Shown in pieces: positions 44,547 through 56,900 of a DNA stretch of 64,000 bases. This DNA is from Melastoma dodecandrum (lineage: Eukaryota; Streptophyta; Magnoliopsida; Myrtales; Melastomataceae): contig JARUPY010000539.1 of NCBI GenBank assembly GCA_029817715.1, positions 1,091,501-1,155,500 on the forward strand. Reading direction: 5' to 3'. The notes under the pieces are model-generated. The model worked only from the letters and a program-made list of their open reading frames with translations, was not told where the DNA came from and did no database searches. Each line of letters opens with the position of its first letter. Within the stretch, counting starts at the first letter, position 1. The position numbers and the translations under genes were made by a program.

Positions 44547-46965
44547 ATGGCTATCTTCAGACGACTCCGTATTCCTCCGAAGACGACCTCGCTTGTCGCC
44601 GCCGCCTGCTCGTACTCTTCCTCCTGCCACGTCCCTTCTTCCCGGGTTGACCTCTCCAACCACGATTTCGGCGGGGCAGGTGCTGACCCCGGGACACTCC
44701 CGAGCTTCCGGCATGAAGCTGGGGGTGGGGGATCCAGGGCTGGGAGGAGTAATAGTTACCAGTGGGTGTTCCTGGGGTGCCCCGGCGTCGGCAAGGGGAC
44801 CTACGCCTCCCGGCTTTCGAGCCTTGTTGGCGTGCCGCATATCTCCACGGGCGATATCCTGAGGGACGAGCTTGGCTCCTCGGGATCGACTTCTTCTCAG
44901 GTTTCGTGTTCTCTTTGTGATTGTTATCTTTGCTTGCACTGTTTTCGTGGCCCTGTTCTATGAAGTTGGTCAATCAGTTCGAGAATCCGACGATGTTCCG
45001 ACTTTCTGAGCAATGCAACAGCTACTTTGATTTTTATTAGGTTATTGCTGTCCATGAAATCTGATTGTTCCTTGTAAAACACGTATTAAGTACTACAAAT
45101 AGATGCAGCAAACATTATAGATACTATGGTCATATTAATGATTGATTGATTGTTGGTTTCAAAGTTCTAGCTCAGTTCATCTTTTACTTTATGTCACTTT
45201 GTCGGGGGCCTTAAGATGATGGCTTCTGTTGATCGATGTACCGGTGTTATCAAAGGCGCGCCCGGGCAATAAGGCGTGCGGGGCACAGCCTGGCCGCCCT
45301 AAAGGTCCCCGGGCGCGCGACATAAGAAGGTGCGCAAAGGCGCGTGCCTCAGCCCCGGCGTTTGGGCGCGCCTAAGGCACAAGGCGCTAAAAAAGGCGCC
45401 CTTAAATAGAGTCGGGTCGGGGGTTTTGTTTTGCCCTACCTGCCCGGCGTCCTCCTCCTCCCGCACGGCGCCTCCTCTCCCGGTCAGTCCTCCTCTCCCC
45501 GTCCTCCTCCTCGATCCGGGAACGGTCAGTCCTCCTCCCCGATCCGGGAACGGTCAGTCCTCTCCCAGTCCTCCTCCCCGATCCATGAAACTGTTTGAAT
45601 TTCTTTGGTGGGTATTGAACTCAGTAATTCGGTCTCGAATGTCCAATTCCTTTCCACCCATCCACAGCTGTTTCTCTATGAAACATCTTTAGTTCTCGAA
45701 TATTGGTTCTCTGCCAAATATCTTTAGTTCTCATATGTATTACATATTTTTTTATGTGCGCCTCAAAGGCGCGCCTCGGGCACTGCGCCTGGCGCCTCGG
45801 GCGATACGGGGGTTTGCGCCTCAGGTGCACCTTGGCGCCTTAACAACTCTGCGCTGTACATAGAGATATATTTTTCATTTTGAATTGAATGCAGGGTCTT
45901 TGTTTGCTGCCAATAGTCGACCGTTTGAATTACGATTAGTGGAATTATTAGGATTTGTGAATTGAGAATGTCCTCCAATTATGCTTATGGTTGTTTGGCA
46001 GAACCATGTCATTTGGGCTTTTTTCGTATTGATTCTCTTGTCATGTTGCAGCTTTCTGAGATAGTGAACCAGGGGAAATTGGTCCCCGATGAGGTAATAA
46101 TTGATCTGTTGTCAAAGCGTCTTGCTGTTGGACAATTGAAGGGAGAAACGGGGTTCATTCTTGATGGTTTTCCGCGAACTGTAAGACAAGCGGTGAGCCT
46201 TTTACGTCTTAAGTGGTTATAGATATAGCATGTTTGATATCTTCAATAAATGTGACGACCATCGATAGTTTTTCAATCTTTCTATTGGTTGCATAAGGGA
46301 TGTGTGTTGATCCCATTTTGGAGATATGCAGAGTTTCTTTCTCAGTCAAGGCTAAGCAAAGAACATCAAAATTATTCCTTACTTGAAAAGATCATAAATT
46401 CTTTCACTGATTGATGTTCCTTTTGTGGCTTTTAAATTTTCCAGGAGATACTAGAGGGAGTCACTGATATTGACCTGGTGGTAAACCTGAAGCTCCGTGA
46501 GGAGGCTCTGTTGGCGAAATGTCTCGGAAGGAGGATCTGCAGCGAGTGTGGAGGAAACTTCAATGTTGCCTGCATTGATATCAAGCCAGAAAACGGCCAG
46601 CCTGGGATGTATATGGCCCCACTGCCTCCTCCTCTACAATGCACTTCAAAGCTTATAACAAGATCAGATGACACCGAGGATGTTGTAAAGGAACGTCTTC
46701 GGGTATACAATGAGATGGTAATGCTGCATTACTCTATATTATCCATAATTTCATCTTTTGTCATTACTTTCACCATAAATTGAGTTTTTTCCCCCAGACA
46801 AAGCCAGTGGAGGAATTTTATCGACGCCGAGGGAAGTTACTGGAGTTTGATCTGCCTGGTGGAATCCCAGAGTCCTGGCCTAAGCTCCTTAAGGCATTGA
46901 ACCTTCAAGACCATGACGGTCACCGTGATGGCCACCATGACGGCCGTAGGTCTGCCGCCGCATGA
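44547..46965 (+). CDS. Organellar adenylate kinase
   Basis: Interconverts ATP + AMP and 2 ADP. Exons 44547-44900, 46052-46192, 46445-46717 and 46798-46965 total 936 nt, giving 311 residues. Residues 1-72 look like a transit peptide ([20 protein letters not shown] then Ser-rich). The P-loop GCPGVGKGT is at 77-85, followed by the AMP-site helix [14 protein letters not shown] and the signature [10 protein letters not shown]. The lid has [12 protein letters not shown]. The C-terminus has an unusual His/Asp/Gly-rich run ([14 protein letters not shown]). The layout matches the plant chloroplast/mitochondrial adenylate kinase group (Arabidopsis ADK1-like); the exact compartment is uncertain. The first intron (1,151 bp) contains a GC-rich insertion. 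Confidence 0.93.
45244..45849. mobile_element. GC-rich foldback-like insertion in adenylate kinase intron 1
   Basis: Its left end, gttatcaaaggcgcgcc, and its right end, read in reverse complement as gttgttaaggcgcc, are imperfect inverted repeats. Both ends are crowded with GGCGC/GCGCC phrases (45256-45400 and 45758-45840). The interior has CT-rich tandem units (cggtcagtcctcctccccga type, about 45480-45590) and then a more A/T-rich part. Composition differs sharply from the surrounding intron. It is probably a non-autonomous DNA transposon. I could not fix a target-site duplication. Confidence 0.55.
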
Positions 46966-47281
46966 TACCTCTATCCGCGCCCCCATGTGTGTAATACAAA
47001 AACGTAAATAAAATTAGGCCATTCTTTGTGTGCCAGGAGTATCTGCATGGCCATTAATTTTAACCCAAGTTATGCAGAAGTGGTATGTCTTGGCCCAATG
47101 TCTATTGATTATTAGAAGATCAAGTTGCATATGCTTATCATTTGTTCGTATAATAACTTATAAAGTACTACATAGTAATTGAAGTCAGTCATGATATGTT
47201 CAATGAATTCTCCAGCTAATAGCAGTAATGCTGTACTGAATCTGTTGTTCCCTTCTAAGCTACACCAAGGCATATCTGCTC
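46966..47281. other. Adenylate kinase 3' flank
   Basis: A/T-rich sequence with a possible polyadenylation signal (aataaaat, near 47007). No gene is seen. Confidence 0.4.
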
Positions 47282-47694
47282 CTCACAGCATCCGGCCTTT
47301 CCCTTCACCGCATGCTATAACAAGATCAAGATTGTGAGAACCATCAACCATTTTCCTTAACCCTTTAATGGAAGCTGTGCAGCTTGCTTCGAGAAGTTCT
47401 TTCCCTATCATGTAACCCCCTGTTTAGAACTGTCAACTGCACCCGTGAGATCATGTTAGTAACTCTGTAATTGCATGAAAGGCAGGAAACCCGTTTACAG
47501 GAGTAAAAATAAGATGGTCAAGCCTAGCATTTCTACTCAGATTAGGTAGAACATAACCTGTCCATGAACATCAACTGCAGAACCTGTGTCGCCAAGGGTT
47601 CTACATCAGCCATATACTCCAAGTACAGCATAAGTGCTGGCCTCTCCATGCTCGAATAGATATCATGATGATTGAGGAAAACGAATGAACAATC
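47282..47694 (-). pseudogene. Remnant of an unrecognised gene (two exon-like blocks)
   Basis: Two minus-strand blocks look like real coding sequence but do not form a full gene. Block A (47694 to about 47550) follows an acceptor (gtctgcag) and reads [15 protein letters not shown] and [20 protein letters not shown]. Block B (47419-47282) follows cagg and reads MIGKELLEASCTASIKGLRK then DGSHNLDLVIACGEGKGRML and a stop. The frames do not join with the nearest GT/AG pair. No upstream exons are visible before the PGP synthase gene. This fits the 3' end of a gene that has lost its front, or a still-used last exon pair with a missed small exon. I do not recognise the family. Confidence 0.4.
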
Positions 47695-47976
47695 CTGCAG
47701 ACGGGAAGACGCACAAAAACAGAGAAAATGTAAGAACATCCATCATATATATATACTCGGAGGAGGAGGAGGAGGGAGATTGACCCGACCCGACCGAGTA
47801 CTGGGCCCTTTTATACCAAGCCCAAAACTCATGTTTCCGACATGCTTTGTCCGGAAAAAAAAAAACAAGGGGAGCTTCGTGTTCTCGTCGGAGGCTTCCT
47901 CCGGCGCCGGTCAATCGATCCAATCGGAGATTCCTCGACGGTTCCGCCTCCGCCGCCGATCAATTCCGAAAAAGCT

Positions 47977-49545
47977 ATGACTACCAGTGCCATCTTCAAC
48001 CTTATCAAGCTGCACCACCCCGATAAACTCCTTCGCTCCGCTGCCGGCTCCCTTCCTAGGCGGAGTCGCCCGCCGTCTATGCCGCCGTCGCATTTTCCAT
48101 CAAACCTTTCCTATGGTCCCGCACGAATCACCTTCCCACGGGTAGCTTTGTCCTTCGTAATCGAACATGGCGATCGGAAGCTCGTGCCGCGATGTTATTG
48201 CACAGACCAGAAAGTGGGGTCATTTGGGTCGGGTCGGGATGAAGACAAGGATGGCTATGATAAGCTCTTGACTTTGCCCACCGTGTTGACTATTGCTCGG
48301 GTGGCCGCAGTGCCCATGCTCGTCGGCAGTAAGTTAAACTGTGATCGACTGATTAACTGCAACTGTTGCCTGTTATTATGGATAGAAGGAGCATTGCGTG
48401 TTTCGATGTATGTTTTTAGTCGATTGAAATGTTTATGTTTGGTTAGCTTTCTATGCGGATGCTCCATGGGCTGCTACCTCAACTACGAGCATTTTCATTG
48501 CGGCATCGATCACGGATTGGCTTGACGGTTACCTCGCCAGGAAGGTCTGTCATTGCATCGAGACATTCTTTTATTTTTAGAATTTCTGGATTGATATTCT
48601 TGGGTATGTTGTTGGCATTATAGATGAAGTTGGGTACTGCATTTGGCGCTTTCCTCGATCCTGTGGCTGATAAGGTTTGCAGAAACATGACCCCTTTGTT
48701 TTATTCATAAATCATGGATGAATTCTGATTTCTCGTATGCAGCTCATGGTAGCAGCCACTTTGATTTTGTTGTGCTCGAAACCTGTGGAAATCAGCATGT
48801 TTGGACAATTGCCTTGGATTTTGACTGTACCTGCTGTTGCTATTATTGGCAGAGAGGTGAGACTTCCCATGTCTTATCATCTATAACAGATCAAATTTCA
48901 GGACGATGCTTGAGAATCTGAGCCTGTGAGGTCTTATTGGAACTTTGACGCTAACAGAAAAGAAAAGATTTTTCTTATGATGGACAAGTTTTTTTTTTTT
49001 TAGTTACTTTGTCTGGCGTTACTTTCTCGGTCGATCTTTTAGTTAGGGTTATATTATGTCCAAATCGGAAGCCTTTCATTTTCAGTATTTTTTTTTATGT
49101 TATGAACTCCTTTTCCAGATCACAATGTCTGCGGTAAGAGAATGGGCCGCCTCTCAAGATAGCAAACTCCTTGAGGTAATTCTTTGCTTTCTCATGAGGA
49201 AAATCTTTTCCAATTTTCTGAAAAGCTGTAATATCGACAGGCCGTCGCTGTGAACAATTTGGGGAAGTGGAAGACTGCTACACAGATGACCGCACTAACC
49301 CTCTTATTGGCTACTCGAGATACCAGGTCAAGACTTAATGCTTTTATTCTGTCCTCCAAAATGAGTCGCGTGAAATTCTCTTTGGATGATTTGCACTAAT
49401 CGTCACACTTATATGGCAATGCAGTCTGGGGGCCCCTGATGCATTGGTTGCAGCTGGAGTCGCTTTGCTATATACCTCAGCTGGGCTGGCGGTGTGGTCT
49501 TTGATCGTTTACATGAAGAAAATCTGGAAAGTTTTGCTGAAGTAA
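47977..49545 (+). CDS. PGP1: Phosphatidylglycerophosphate synthase
   Basis: Makes phosphatidylglycerophosphate from CDP-diacylglycerol and glycerol-3-phosphate, the committed step to PG and cardiolipin in plastids and mitochondria. Seven exons (47977-48328, 48447-48544, 48624-48674, 48743-48856, 49119-49175, 49241-49326, 49425-49545) total 879 nt, giving 292 residues. About 95 residues of Ser/Pro/Arg-rich transit sequence precede LLTLPTVLTIARVAAVPMLV. The CDP-alcohol phosphotransferase motif is complete: DGYLAR, eight residues, G, three, D, three, D (ending GAFLDPVADK). Several membrane helices follow, and the end VYMKKIWKVLLK is typical of the plant enzyme. An in-frame upstream ATG at 47842 gives a less transit-like start and was not used. 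Confidence 0.93.
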
Positions 49546-50009
49546 CGATAAAATTCTTCGTCTTCTGCAAGACAAATTTTGAAACCTTGCCCCTGTACAC
49601 AAGTAGATCAACGCAAACAAAGCAACATGATTTCCTGGCATATCTCCATATAATAACTCAGAAGCTACTTCTTCTGAGTTTTAACCTTTGAGACTACACT
49701 TACTTCTCACATGCTTCTGTTCAGAATTCAGAAATCTTTTTGTTAATTGTGGGGGAGCTTTTGTCAAGCGGAACTAAATGTAGGAATTAAAGTAATTTTG
49801 TCTTCTCCCATGGCATGGAGGAGTTTCTGATCAACCCTGGTGGCTTTTCTTTGCTGCTTCTGTAGAATCCATTTTTTGTTGTCATAAGTACAGTTGAACT
49901 AGTTGAAAAATGTCATATTCTTATCTTCTGTACTTCGGAACAAAAAAAGAAGAAGAAAATTCCAAGTCCGATACTCTTTGCATTCAAGAAACTCTGTATG
50001 CAGAGTCAG
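49546..50009. other. Convergent 3' flanks of PGP synthase and PP2C
   Basis: 3' UTRs of two converging genes, with no extra gene seen. Confidence 0.5.
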
Positions 50010-51772
50010 TCATGTCTTCACGCTCGAGGAGACGCCGCTGGCTCCTCTCACTGAAAGTGAGGGCCCTCGCCAGGAGCTGCGGCTAACCAAGTGGCAATCG
50101 AGGTACAAAACCACAACTGTGATGTCGTCGTGAAAGTGCCTCCTGACCCCTCGATCTATCTTCTTCAAGTCGGAGTATCTCATCTCCCTTTTCTTCGCCG
50201 CCTCCCGTAGAGCTGCTTTCAAGAGCTTCCTGGCGACTCCCTGCACATAAATGTCGACTCGGATCAATCTTACAGAATCGCCGTCCAGTTTTGTCCAACC
50301 AGATAATCCAGTATATAAAAGGCATACGTTGTGTGGGCTGCTGACAACAATGTCGACTGCCTCTTGATTGCTCAAGTGTTCCCACAATCCATCGGAAGCG
50401 AATATCAGGAATTGATCTTCAGGGTTAATCTTCTGGACCACTGTTGAAGGCTCTGCTTTCAAAATTGGCGTATCAAATGGTTCGGAGAGTCGAAACTTCG
50501 CTAATAGAGGTTCTTTATTGAACTCTGCCTTCTTCAAGTAGGCATCTCCTAGAGATCTTGAAACCTGCACAATTACCACAGATTCAGTTCAAGTGCAGTA
50601 GCGAATCTCGGGCATCCGAAACCAAAATCAAAAGCCATGAAATTTACACTCAAAAGGTCACTTCAAGCGCGTTGAACACAAGGAATAATCACCTACAAAG
50701 CACCCAACTACTAAAAACATAAGGCATCAAGCTATTACATGGCCCTCCCAATAGAGACACAAAATGAGTGTCGCTATCAAAAGCAGAAGAGGTATACCTG
50801 AATCAAACCCTTCACACGCCACACCTTGTGCTTTAAAACAACAATCTGTGGATCATTGGGATGCAAAAGACGCAGTTCCTCTCTTACAGATTCAAAACAA
50901 GCATTATGCTCGGAAGATAACTGAATTGCCTTAACGTCCTTTGAAGCCTTATCATAGTACCCCAAGACCACCCGCGAGTCTCCAGCATTTGCAACATATA
51001 GATGGCCACCGCATACAATACCAACCAAACAACATGCGCCGACGGAAGCAAGTTGAGGTTTGGTTGCCCATTGCTTCTTCACAGAGGACAAAAATTCTTC
51101 CTCCGTGGCCAAAAATGCTTTCCGTATAACATCGGCTGACATTCCCTGGTTTTCAGATGTAAATTCTGCATCCAGCCCATTTGACATGTCAATAAAGAGA
51201 ATAATAAATTCAATTGATACCCAAAGCTACTCATGGCTGCGATTTATATGCCACTGTACTTAAGCATGCACATTAAAACATGAAAATCAACAGTGCTCCT
51301 AGATAGTATTGTAATTTGGATGCCATAATCATACCAGATCCGAAACCAAAAATGAAAGGATTTCGGCAGAATCTGGCCAGCAATTTTACTGATTACTTGA
51401 AAAGAATCCTGATTATGCAAAAGAGAAAGAGAGGGAGAGGGAAGTACTCTTGAGGTTTTCAAAAAGCCGATCATTCACGAACCGAGCAGCTTCAGGCCCA
51501 CCATGACCATCATAAACTCCGACAAAAGTTCCATGAGGACCCGAATCCAGCAAACTCAAAGACCCCGTCTCGAGTTGGCTTTGATCCTCTAACAAAGAAT
51601 TGGCTTGAACCACTGCCATAGAGAACTCTCCACAAGCATGATTCCCCAAGTCTTTGTACCACAACAGTCCATCGGACCTACCACTAGCATCTCCGCCTCT
51701 CCCGGAATTCTCGTCCACAGACGAAGGTTTCCAGCAAGGTGACACAATTTTCATCAAAGAATTGGTTACCAT
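50010..51772 (-). CDS. Clade D protein phosphatase 2C
   Basis: Mn/Mg-dependent Ser/Thr phosphatase. Exons 51772-51448, 51165-50798, 50564-50328 and 50240-50010 total 1,161 nt, giving 386 residues, the size of plant clade D enzymes. Visible motifs: [16 protein letters not shown] (metal site), [42 protein letters not shown] and [14 protein letters not shown]. The N-terminus lacks a transit peptide; clade D members act at the plasma membrane on H+-ATPases, opposed by SAUR proteins. That role is inferred from clade. The leader on the minus strand holds a long CT (GA on plus) microsatellite near 52520-52545. Confidence 0.92.
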
Positions 51773-52993
51773 AACTTACATAACTTTTGCTTCCCCACAA
51801 ATAAACCAGAAACTGACCTACTTCCGATCCTCTTCCCAACAAATGCCAACAACAAAAAAGTCAACCCCCTCTTTTTCAAAATTCCTTCAATCCCAATCCT
51901 CTATCCCAACAAGCTCCTTCCAATCGCATAAACCGTAAACAACTCCAATACCATTAACCTGCAGAAGCATCGAGAATCCGATCACACATTGACATGGACC
52001 GACATGAGGACGCCAAAAAAAGCAATCGCTTAAAATCACCCTCAATCACCAAGGAAATCTCAAATAACAAATTCTTATACGAATCACTCCAGCAATCTCA
52101 ACATATACATATATTTCGCACGACGTCACAGAAGAATTCCACCTCGTAGAGTCCCCATATCGCAAACACAATCAAAACAAAGAAAAGCAGCAATTACCTC
52201 CGAGGAAGCTCTGCCTCTCCCCGCCGTATACAAACGCGAATTTGTATCATAAGAAAACAAACACAAAATTCGTTCAAAAATTCAAGGTACGATAAAATAC
52301 AAGAATCCCGCTGCCGGATCAACAACAACAGAAGGCCGAGATGAGCGAAACAAATAAAAACCCAGATCCGGAAAACAATGAAGGGAATAAAAAAACAACA
52401 AGAACGACTCCTGGGTTCCTGAGATGGGTCGTAAAGCTGAAACCTTTAGATCGAACAACAACAATACAAAAGATGGGATTTTTCTTGATCAATTTTTTTT
52501 TTCGTTTAGTCGAATCACGGAGAGAGAGAGAGAGAGGGAGAGAGATTTCTTCGTTTCTCCTCTCTGTGGGCGTTTTTTGTTGGTTTTTTCTTTTCTGGGT
52601 TGGAATCGAAAGGTATGGGGGAAGACAAAGTTGCGCTTTTTGAAGGATGGATGGTGGGGGAAGGAGAAAGAGAGAGATGGAAGGGGGAGGGGAGGGAATT
52701 TCTTTGTAATTAGACCCACACTAATTATAATCATAATTTCTTAATCGTTCTCTAATTAATAACGAATTATTATTATTGTTGTTGTTGTTGGCTAAAGATT
52801 CGAAAATTTCGTCGGGATGATTGACGTTCAGACAAGGCGTTGGTGAGCAAGCAACAAAACATGTGATTTTTTGTTGATCCCTTCAGACAAGAAAGACCAC
52901 TAACCGACTTATTTTGACTATGTACTGACATGTTTGGCATGATCAAAGGAATCGTATGCCCCGCGAGATTAAAAGAGAAACCATCTAGTATCG
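51773..52993. other. PP2C leader and promoter, with GA microsatellite
   Basis: Upstream region of the PP2C gene. It contains GAGA-rich DNA at 52518-52548 and 52650-52695, then A/T-rich DNA with ATT and GTT repeats (52757-52790). A leader intron is likely, but I could not place its ends surely. No other gene is seen. Confidence 0.45.
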
Positions 52994-53504
52994 TTAGGCT
53001 GCTCTGGGATCCACCCCGACCGACTTCAGTGTCTCGGCCCTCGGACGATGCGCATACACGTCCTTCCTGATCGAGTCAGGCACCACGTTCTCCCTCGTGT
53101 TTGAGTCCTGTATGTGCGCCACCCTCCGAAAGAATCCCCGAGCGAGGAACTTCTCGGACTCCTCCTCGACCCTGTCTGGATCAGTCACCTCCGGGACAGT
53201 CTCCCTCCTCAACTTCTTCACCCTCACGGTGGGGGAGTGCATCAGCTGGTGCTTCGCCGTGTGGGCCCCTAACGACACGGAAAGGAGGATGAGGCCCAGG
53301 GCTACGAAGACAGGGGTGTACTCGCCCTTCGGCTTCAGCCTCGGCCACGAGTTGGCTGCAGCTGCCGTTGTGTATGGCGCCCCTAGGCGGTTAGCCGGGG
53401 TCTTGCTCTGCAATTTCAAGAAGAAGAGTTATCAGCTAATGATAAAACACAGAAAAGGGGTATTGGCCATTCAGTCAAAAACCTACAGATGATCTCAAGA
53501 ACAT
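52994..53504 (-). CDS. Small single-helix membrane protein of unknown function
   Basis: Plant-conserved type by appearance, not assigned. Exon 1 is only 18 nt (53504-53487, MFLRSS); exon 2 is 53407-52994, giving 143 residues. The junction reads MFLRSS|SKTPANRLGAP after acceptor attgcag. A single hydrophobic helix, YTPVFVALGLILLSVSLG, lies at about residues 35-53. It is followed by a charged C-terminal half (HSPTVRVKKLRRETVPEV, EEESEKFLARGFFRRVAHIQ) ending GVDPRAA. The layout would suit a small organelle or endomembrane protein. No catalytic motif is seen. Confidence 0.7.
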
Positions 53505-53934
53505 GTCTTTGAATTCGTCTGCTCTGCTGCTGCTTACTTCTTAATAGCATGCAAACCCAGAAGGGGTTAGTTCAATACATATCTTCATCGCCATCATCCT
53601 ATTGATTGGAAAGAGGGGGATGGTGCTAGAACCACGTAGAAGTAAGGAGAAAGAACATGACGACACGTGCAATCAACGAGGGCTGTCGTGTTAAAAGCAG
53701 AGGATTCATGCAAGAAGCTTCCGAGGAAAAAACATAGGACAGACCCAGCAGTGAAGTTTGGAGTAAAATACATGAGGAGGTGAACTCCTTGCTTTGGGAA
53801 ATAGCTTTCAAGATTTCATTAGCACACTGACTGATCCAAAGTTAAGAACTAATTCACAGCAAACTGATTGATTGCTTTCGTCAAGATCAGAAGAAGAAAT
53901 GGAAAGAAATATGAAGACAGTATAGTATGGATAG
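53505..53934. other. Spacer between membrane-protein gene and coiled-coil gene
   Basis: Promoter of the small membrane-protein gene and 3' UTR of the coiled-coil gene. No gene is seen. Confidence 0.4.
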
Positions 53935-56900
53935 TCATCGGACAAGGAATTGCTCTGAAGATAAGTCTGGGCCGTCGAGGAGATTGAAGGGCTCGTTGCA
54001 GAACGTGTCTCGCAGAATCGAGATCTGGCCTTCCTTCTCGTGGACAACCTCATCGAGATCGTCGACCTTCTTCTTGAGCGTTTGTAATTCTAAGTTGAGC
54101 AGCATGTTATCCTCCAGCAACCGGTCCCTCTGCTCGGAAACATTCGGCAAGACACCCCTCATCATCCCCAGTTCCCTCCTTGATTCATCGAGCTGGATCT
54201 CCAAAGTCACGATCTTCTCGTCCTTCTTCTGCATCTGTATCACCCAACAAGAGAAAAGAAAAGCATACATTTCAGTGGTTCCTTGGAATGCAAGGAAGCT
54301 GCGAAACTAGTCCGTATGCAGTGAAGGGTGAAAAGAATTGAGAGCGCTGAAGATGGATGATGTAGAGATTACTTGCAGCTCAAGCTCTTTCGACTTGTGG
54401 GTGATGCTGGAGAGGTTGTCCATGGCATTCTGGACTTCAAACTTGATGCAGTCTGCAGCTCTCACCGCAGTCGCTAACTCTGCTTGTAGTTGTTCCGCTT
54501 CCAGCTCTTTCGTGTAAAGCTTTCCCTTCAGCAGCTGCGTCATCAATCTCTCTGCTTTGAGCTCTGCTTCCCAAAGGTCCTAAAATGAAGCAGACTAGAA
54601 TGAATACAAACTCGGGTAATAACTGAAAGAAACACACCATTCTTCCAATTGAGGAAGAAAGTTACCTCCGAAGAAGTTCGAGTAGATATCTTCGGTGACC
54701 TGACCTGGGTGGCCTCCTGTTGTTGAGACTTCAGCAAGGGAACTTTAGCCTTCTCCTGCAGCAGTGTCGACATTGTCTGGAAACTAATTGTGAGACTCTC
54801 CGTTTTGCGCTTCAGCCCCTGAAGCTTCATATCAGCCTCGACAATGAATTGCCCGTCCAGGCTTCGCTGAATGGCTTCAATGCCCTCTCGTGTAGTAGAC
54901 TCGTGTTGTTGTGTCCTTGATTTAACAAAGTCGAGAACCTTAGAGCACAAATCGGTACTCTGATTGAGAGTAGACAGTGCGTCACTCTGCAAGCATCCAA
55001 CACGAGCATGCATTTCCTTGTTCACGCAGAAAAAGGAGGCACCGTAATCGTTGGTGTTTCCTTTAAGGCGCCCCAACAGGCTGATGTTTTCGCGTCGGAG
55101 GGCTTCTAACTCTTGTCTATTCACTTCAAGCTCCTTTCGCAAAGATAGGTCTACTCCAGTCAATCTGACAAGCTCTGTCCTTAGTTTCGACATTGTGTCA
55201 TCTCCTGTTCCTCGTGACTGTCCATTTCTACCACTATCATCTAATCCTTGTCGAAGACCTTCGATAGTCTTCTGTTGATCAGTACAAGTCCTCAATAATC
55301 TGGCCAAAGATTTGTGTAACTCTTTGCACTCCTTTTCCTTCTCCAGGAAAGACCGTCTCGATAGTTCACTGGTTTCAACGGCTGCTTGGTACTTCTCCTT
55401 TATGTCGGAGAGATTTTGCTGCAGATCTTGATTCTTTTGGCTAAACTGCTCAGCTCTACCCTTCATTTCTGTTATTTGTCTCTCCGAACAAGAAATGAAA
55501 TTCCGGCTTTCCAACTCCCTCTCATTGATCGAACAAACTTCCCTCTGAAGTTGAACATTCTGCTCGGCCAGCTCTCTGACACGTTCACGGAGCCGCTGCT
55601 CTTCCCGTTGAATCTTCTCAAGCTTCGATGACCAGTCGCTTGACCTACGGTCTAATTCCTTCTCCAAACTCTGCTGTTGTTCTTTCTTCTCCTTCTCAAG
55701 TCTCCGGGCCTGCAGCTGTGATTCCGCTTTTGTCCTCCTAAGCTCTTCCTTGACTGAGGATCTGTCTTTTATCCTGGATTGCAGAAGTTCAACAACCTCA
55801 GCTGCTAAACTTATTCTGTCCTCCGAAAGGTTTCTGACAGTACGCATGATTGTTGGCACATCAAAGCTGAAATCTGGCGAGAGACAATCATCCAGTAGTT
55901 CTTCGGAGAAGTGCACCACCCTGGCTTTTGCTTCCTTATGCCTTGCTTGAAGTGCCAAATCCACGTCATCCTTGGAATCATCAGAGCCAAAAGCTTCATA
56001 CTTTCGTGATCGAAGACCACCTTCCTTGTGGATACAAGAGATGTCTTTCCTGCGGTTCCGTTTTGTGGTTCCGTAAGGCTCGCTGAAGGGAATGCTTTTT
56101 GGAGTACCAACATCAGAGTTTTGGTCAAAGCATTTATCAGAAGATCCGCAGTATACATCTTGAATCGTGATAGGAATATCACTATCAAAGTCATGGAAAC
56201 TGGACTTGGGGAAAGTTGTCGTCTGGGAAAGTCGCTCCATCACGTTCTTTGCTAGAGTCCTGGGAGAATTGTGACCGATACTGCTCTTTTCCCATTCTCC
56301 AGAACTGAAGTTATGACAAGAACCTTTAGCGTCTCTGAAGGAACGGGATTTGGACTTGCTGTTGCAGTAATCAGTTGGAGAAGACGGCGCAGTATATTGC
56401 GCCCTTGAAGATGGAACTCCACTCTCTTTCACGGCATAAATTTTCGGGCAAGATCTTTTGGGCTTGCCCTTATCCTGATGCTGCTCACCATCAATATATC
56501 TGTCCACGACCTTGTTCGAAGTGTAACTGGAGCTGTTAGAAGAGTGCCCTGACGAATCAGAGTCGGGTTTGGGAGAACCAGCAGACCCAGACTTGTTTGA
56601 TCCACGTCCATTCCTTGGAGCTCCATCTTCAAATTGTTTGCTCTTTGATTGTCTCTCGGGGATGGATTTTTGATCGCTGCAATCAAGAATTTATCAGACT
56701 GCAGATATATGAAAAACAAAGTTTTTTTAGTAATAAAGCAGGACATAACAGATAGCTAAAAGCATGATTTTCAACTGTATTCACATCAAGGCATCAAATT
56801 GTTCTGTTGCATCATGATAAACGGGCTTACCTAATGGGATGTCCGTACGACTGATGAAAAGGTGATCTGTTGAGATCGTTCAAATTAGACGGATTGCCGT

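Noticed and set aside
47842..47976. Upstream in-frame ATG extending PGP synthase by 45 residues
   Set aside because: The extension is charged and less like a transit peptide. The ATG at 47977 gives an organelle-targeting start of normal length.
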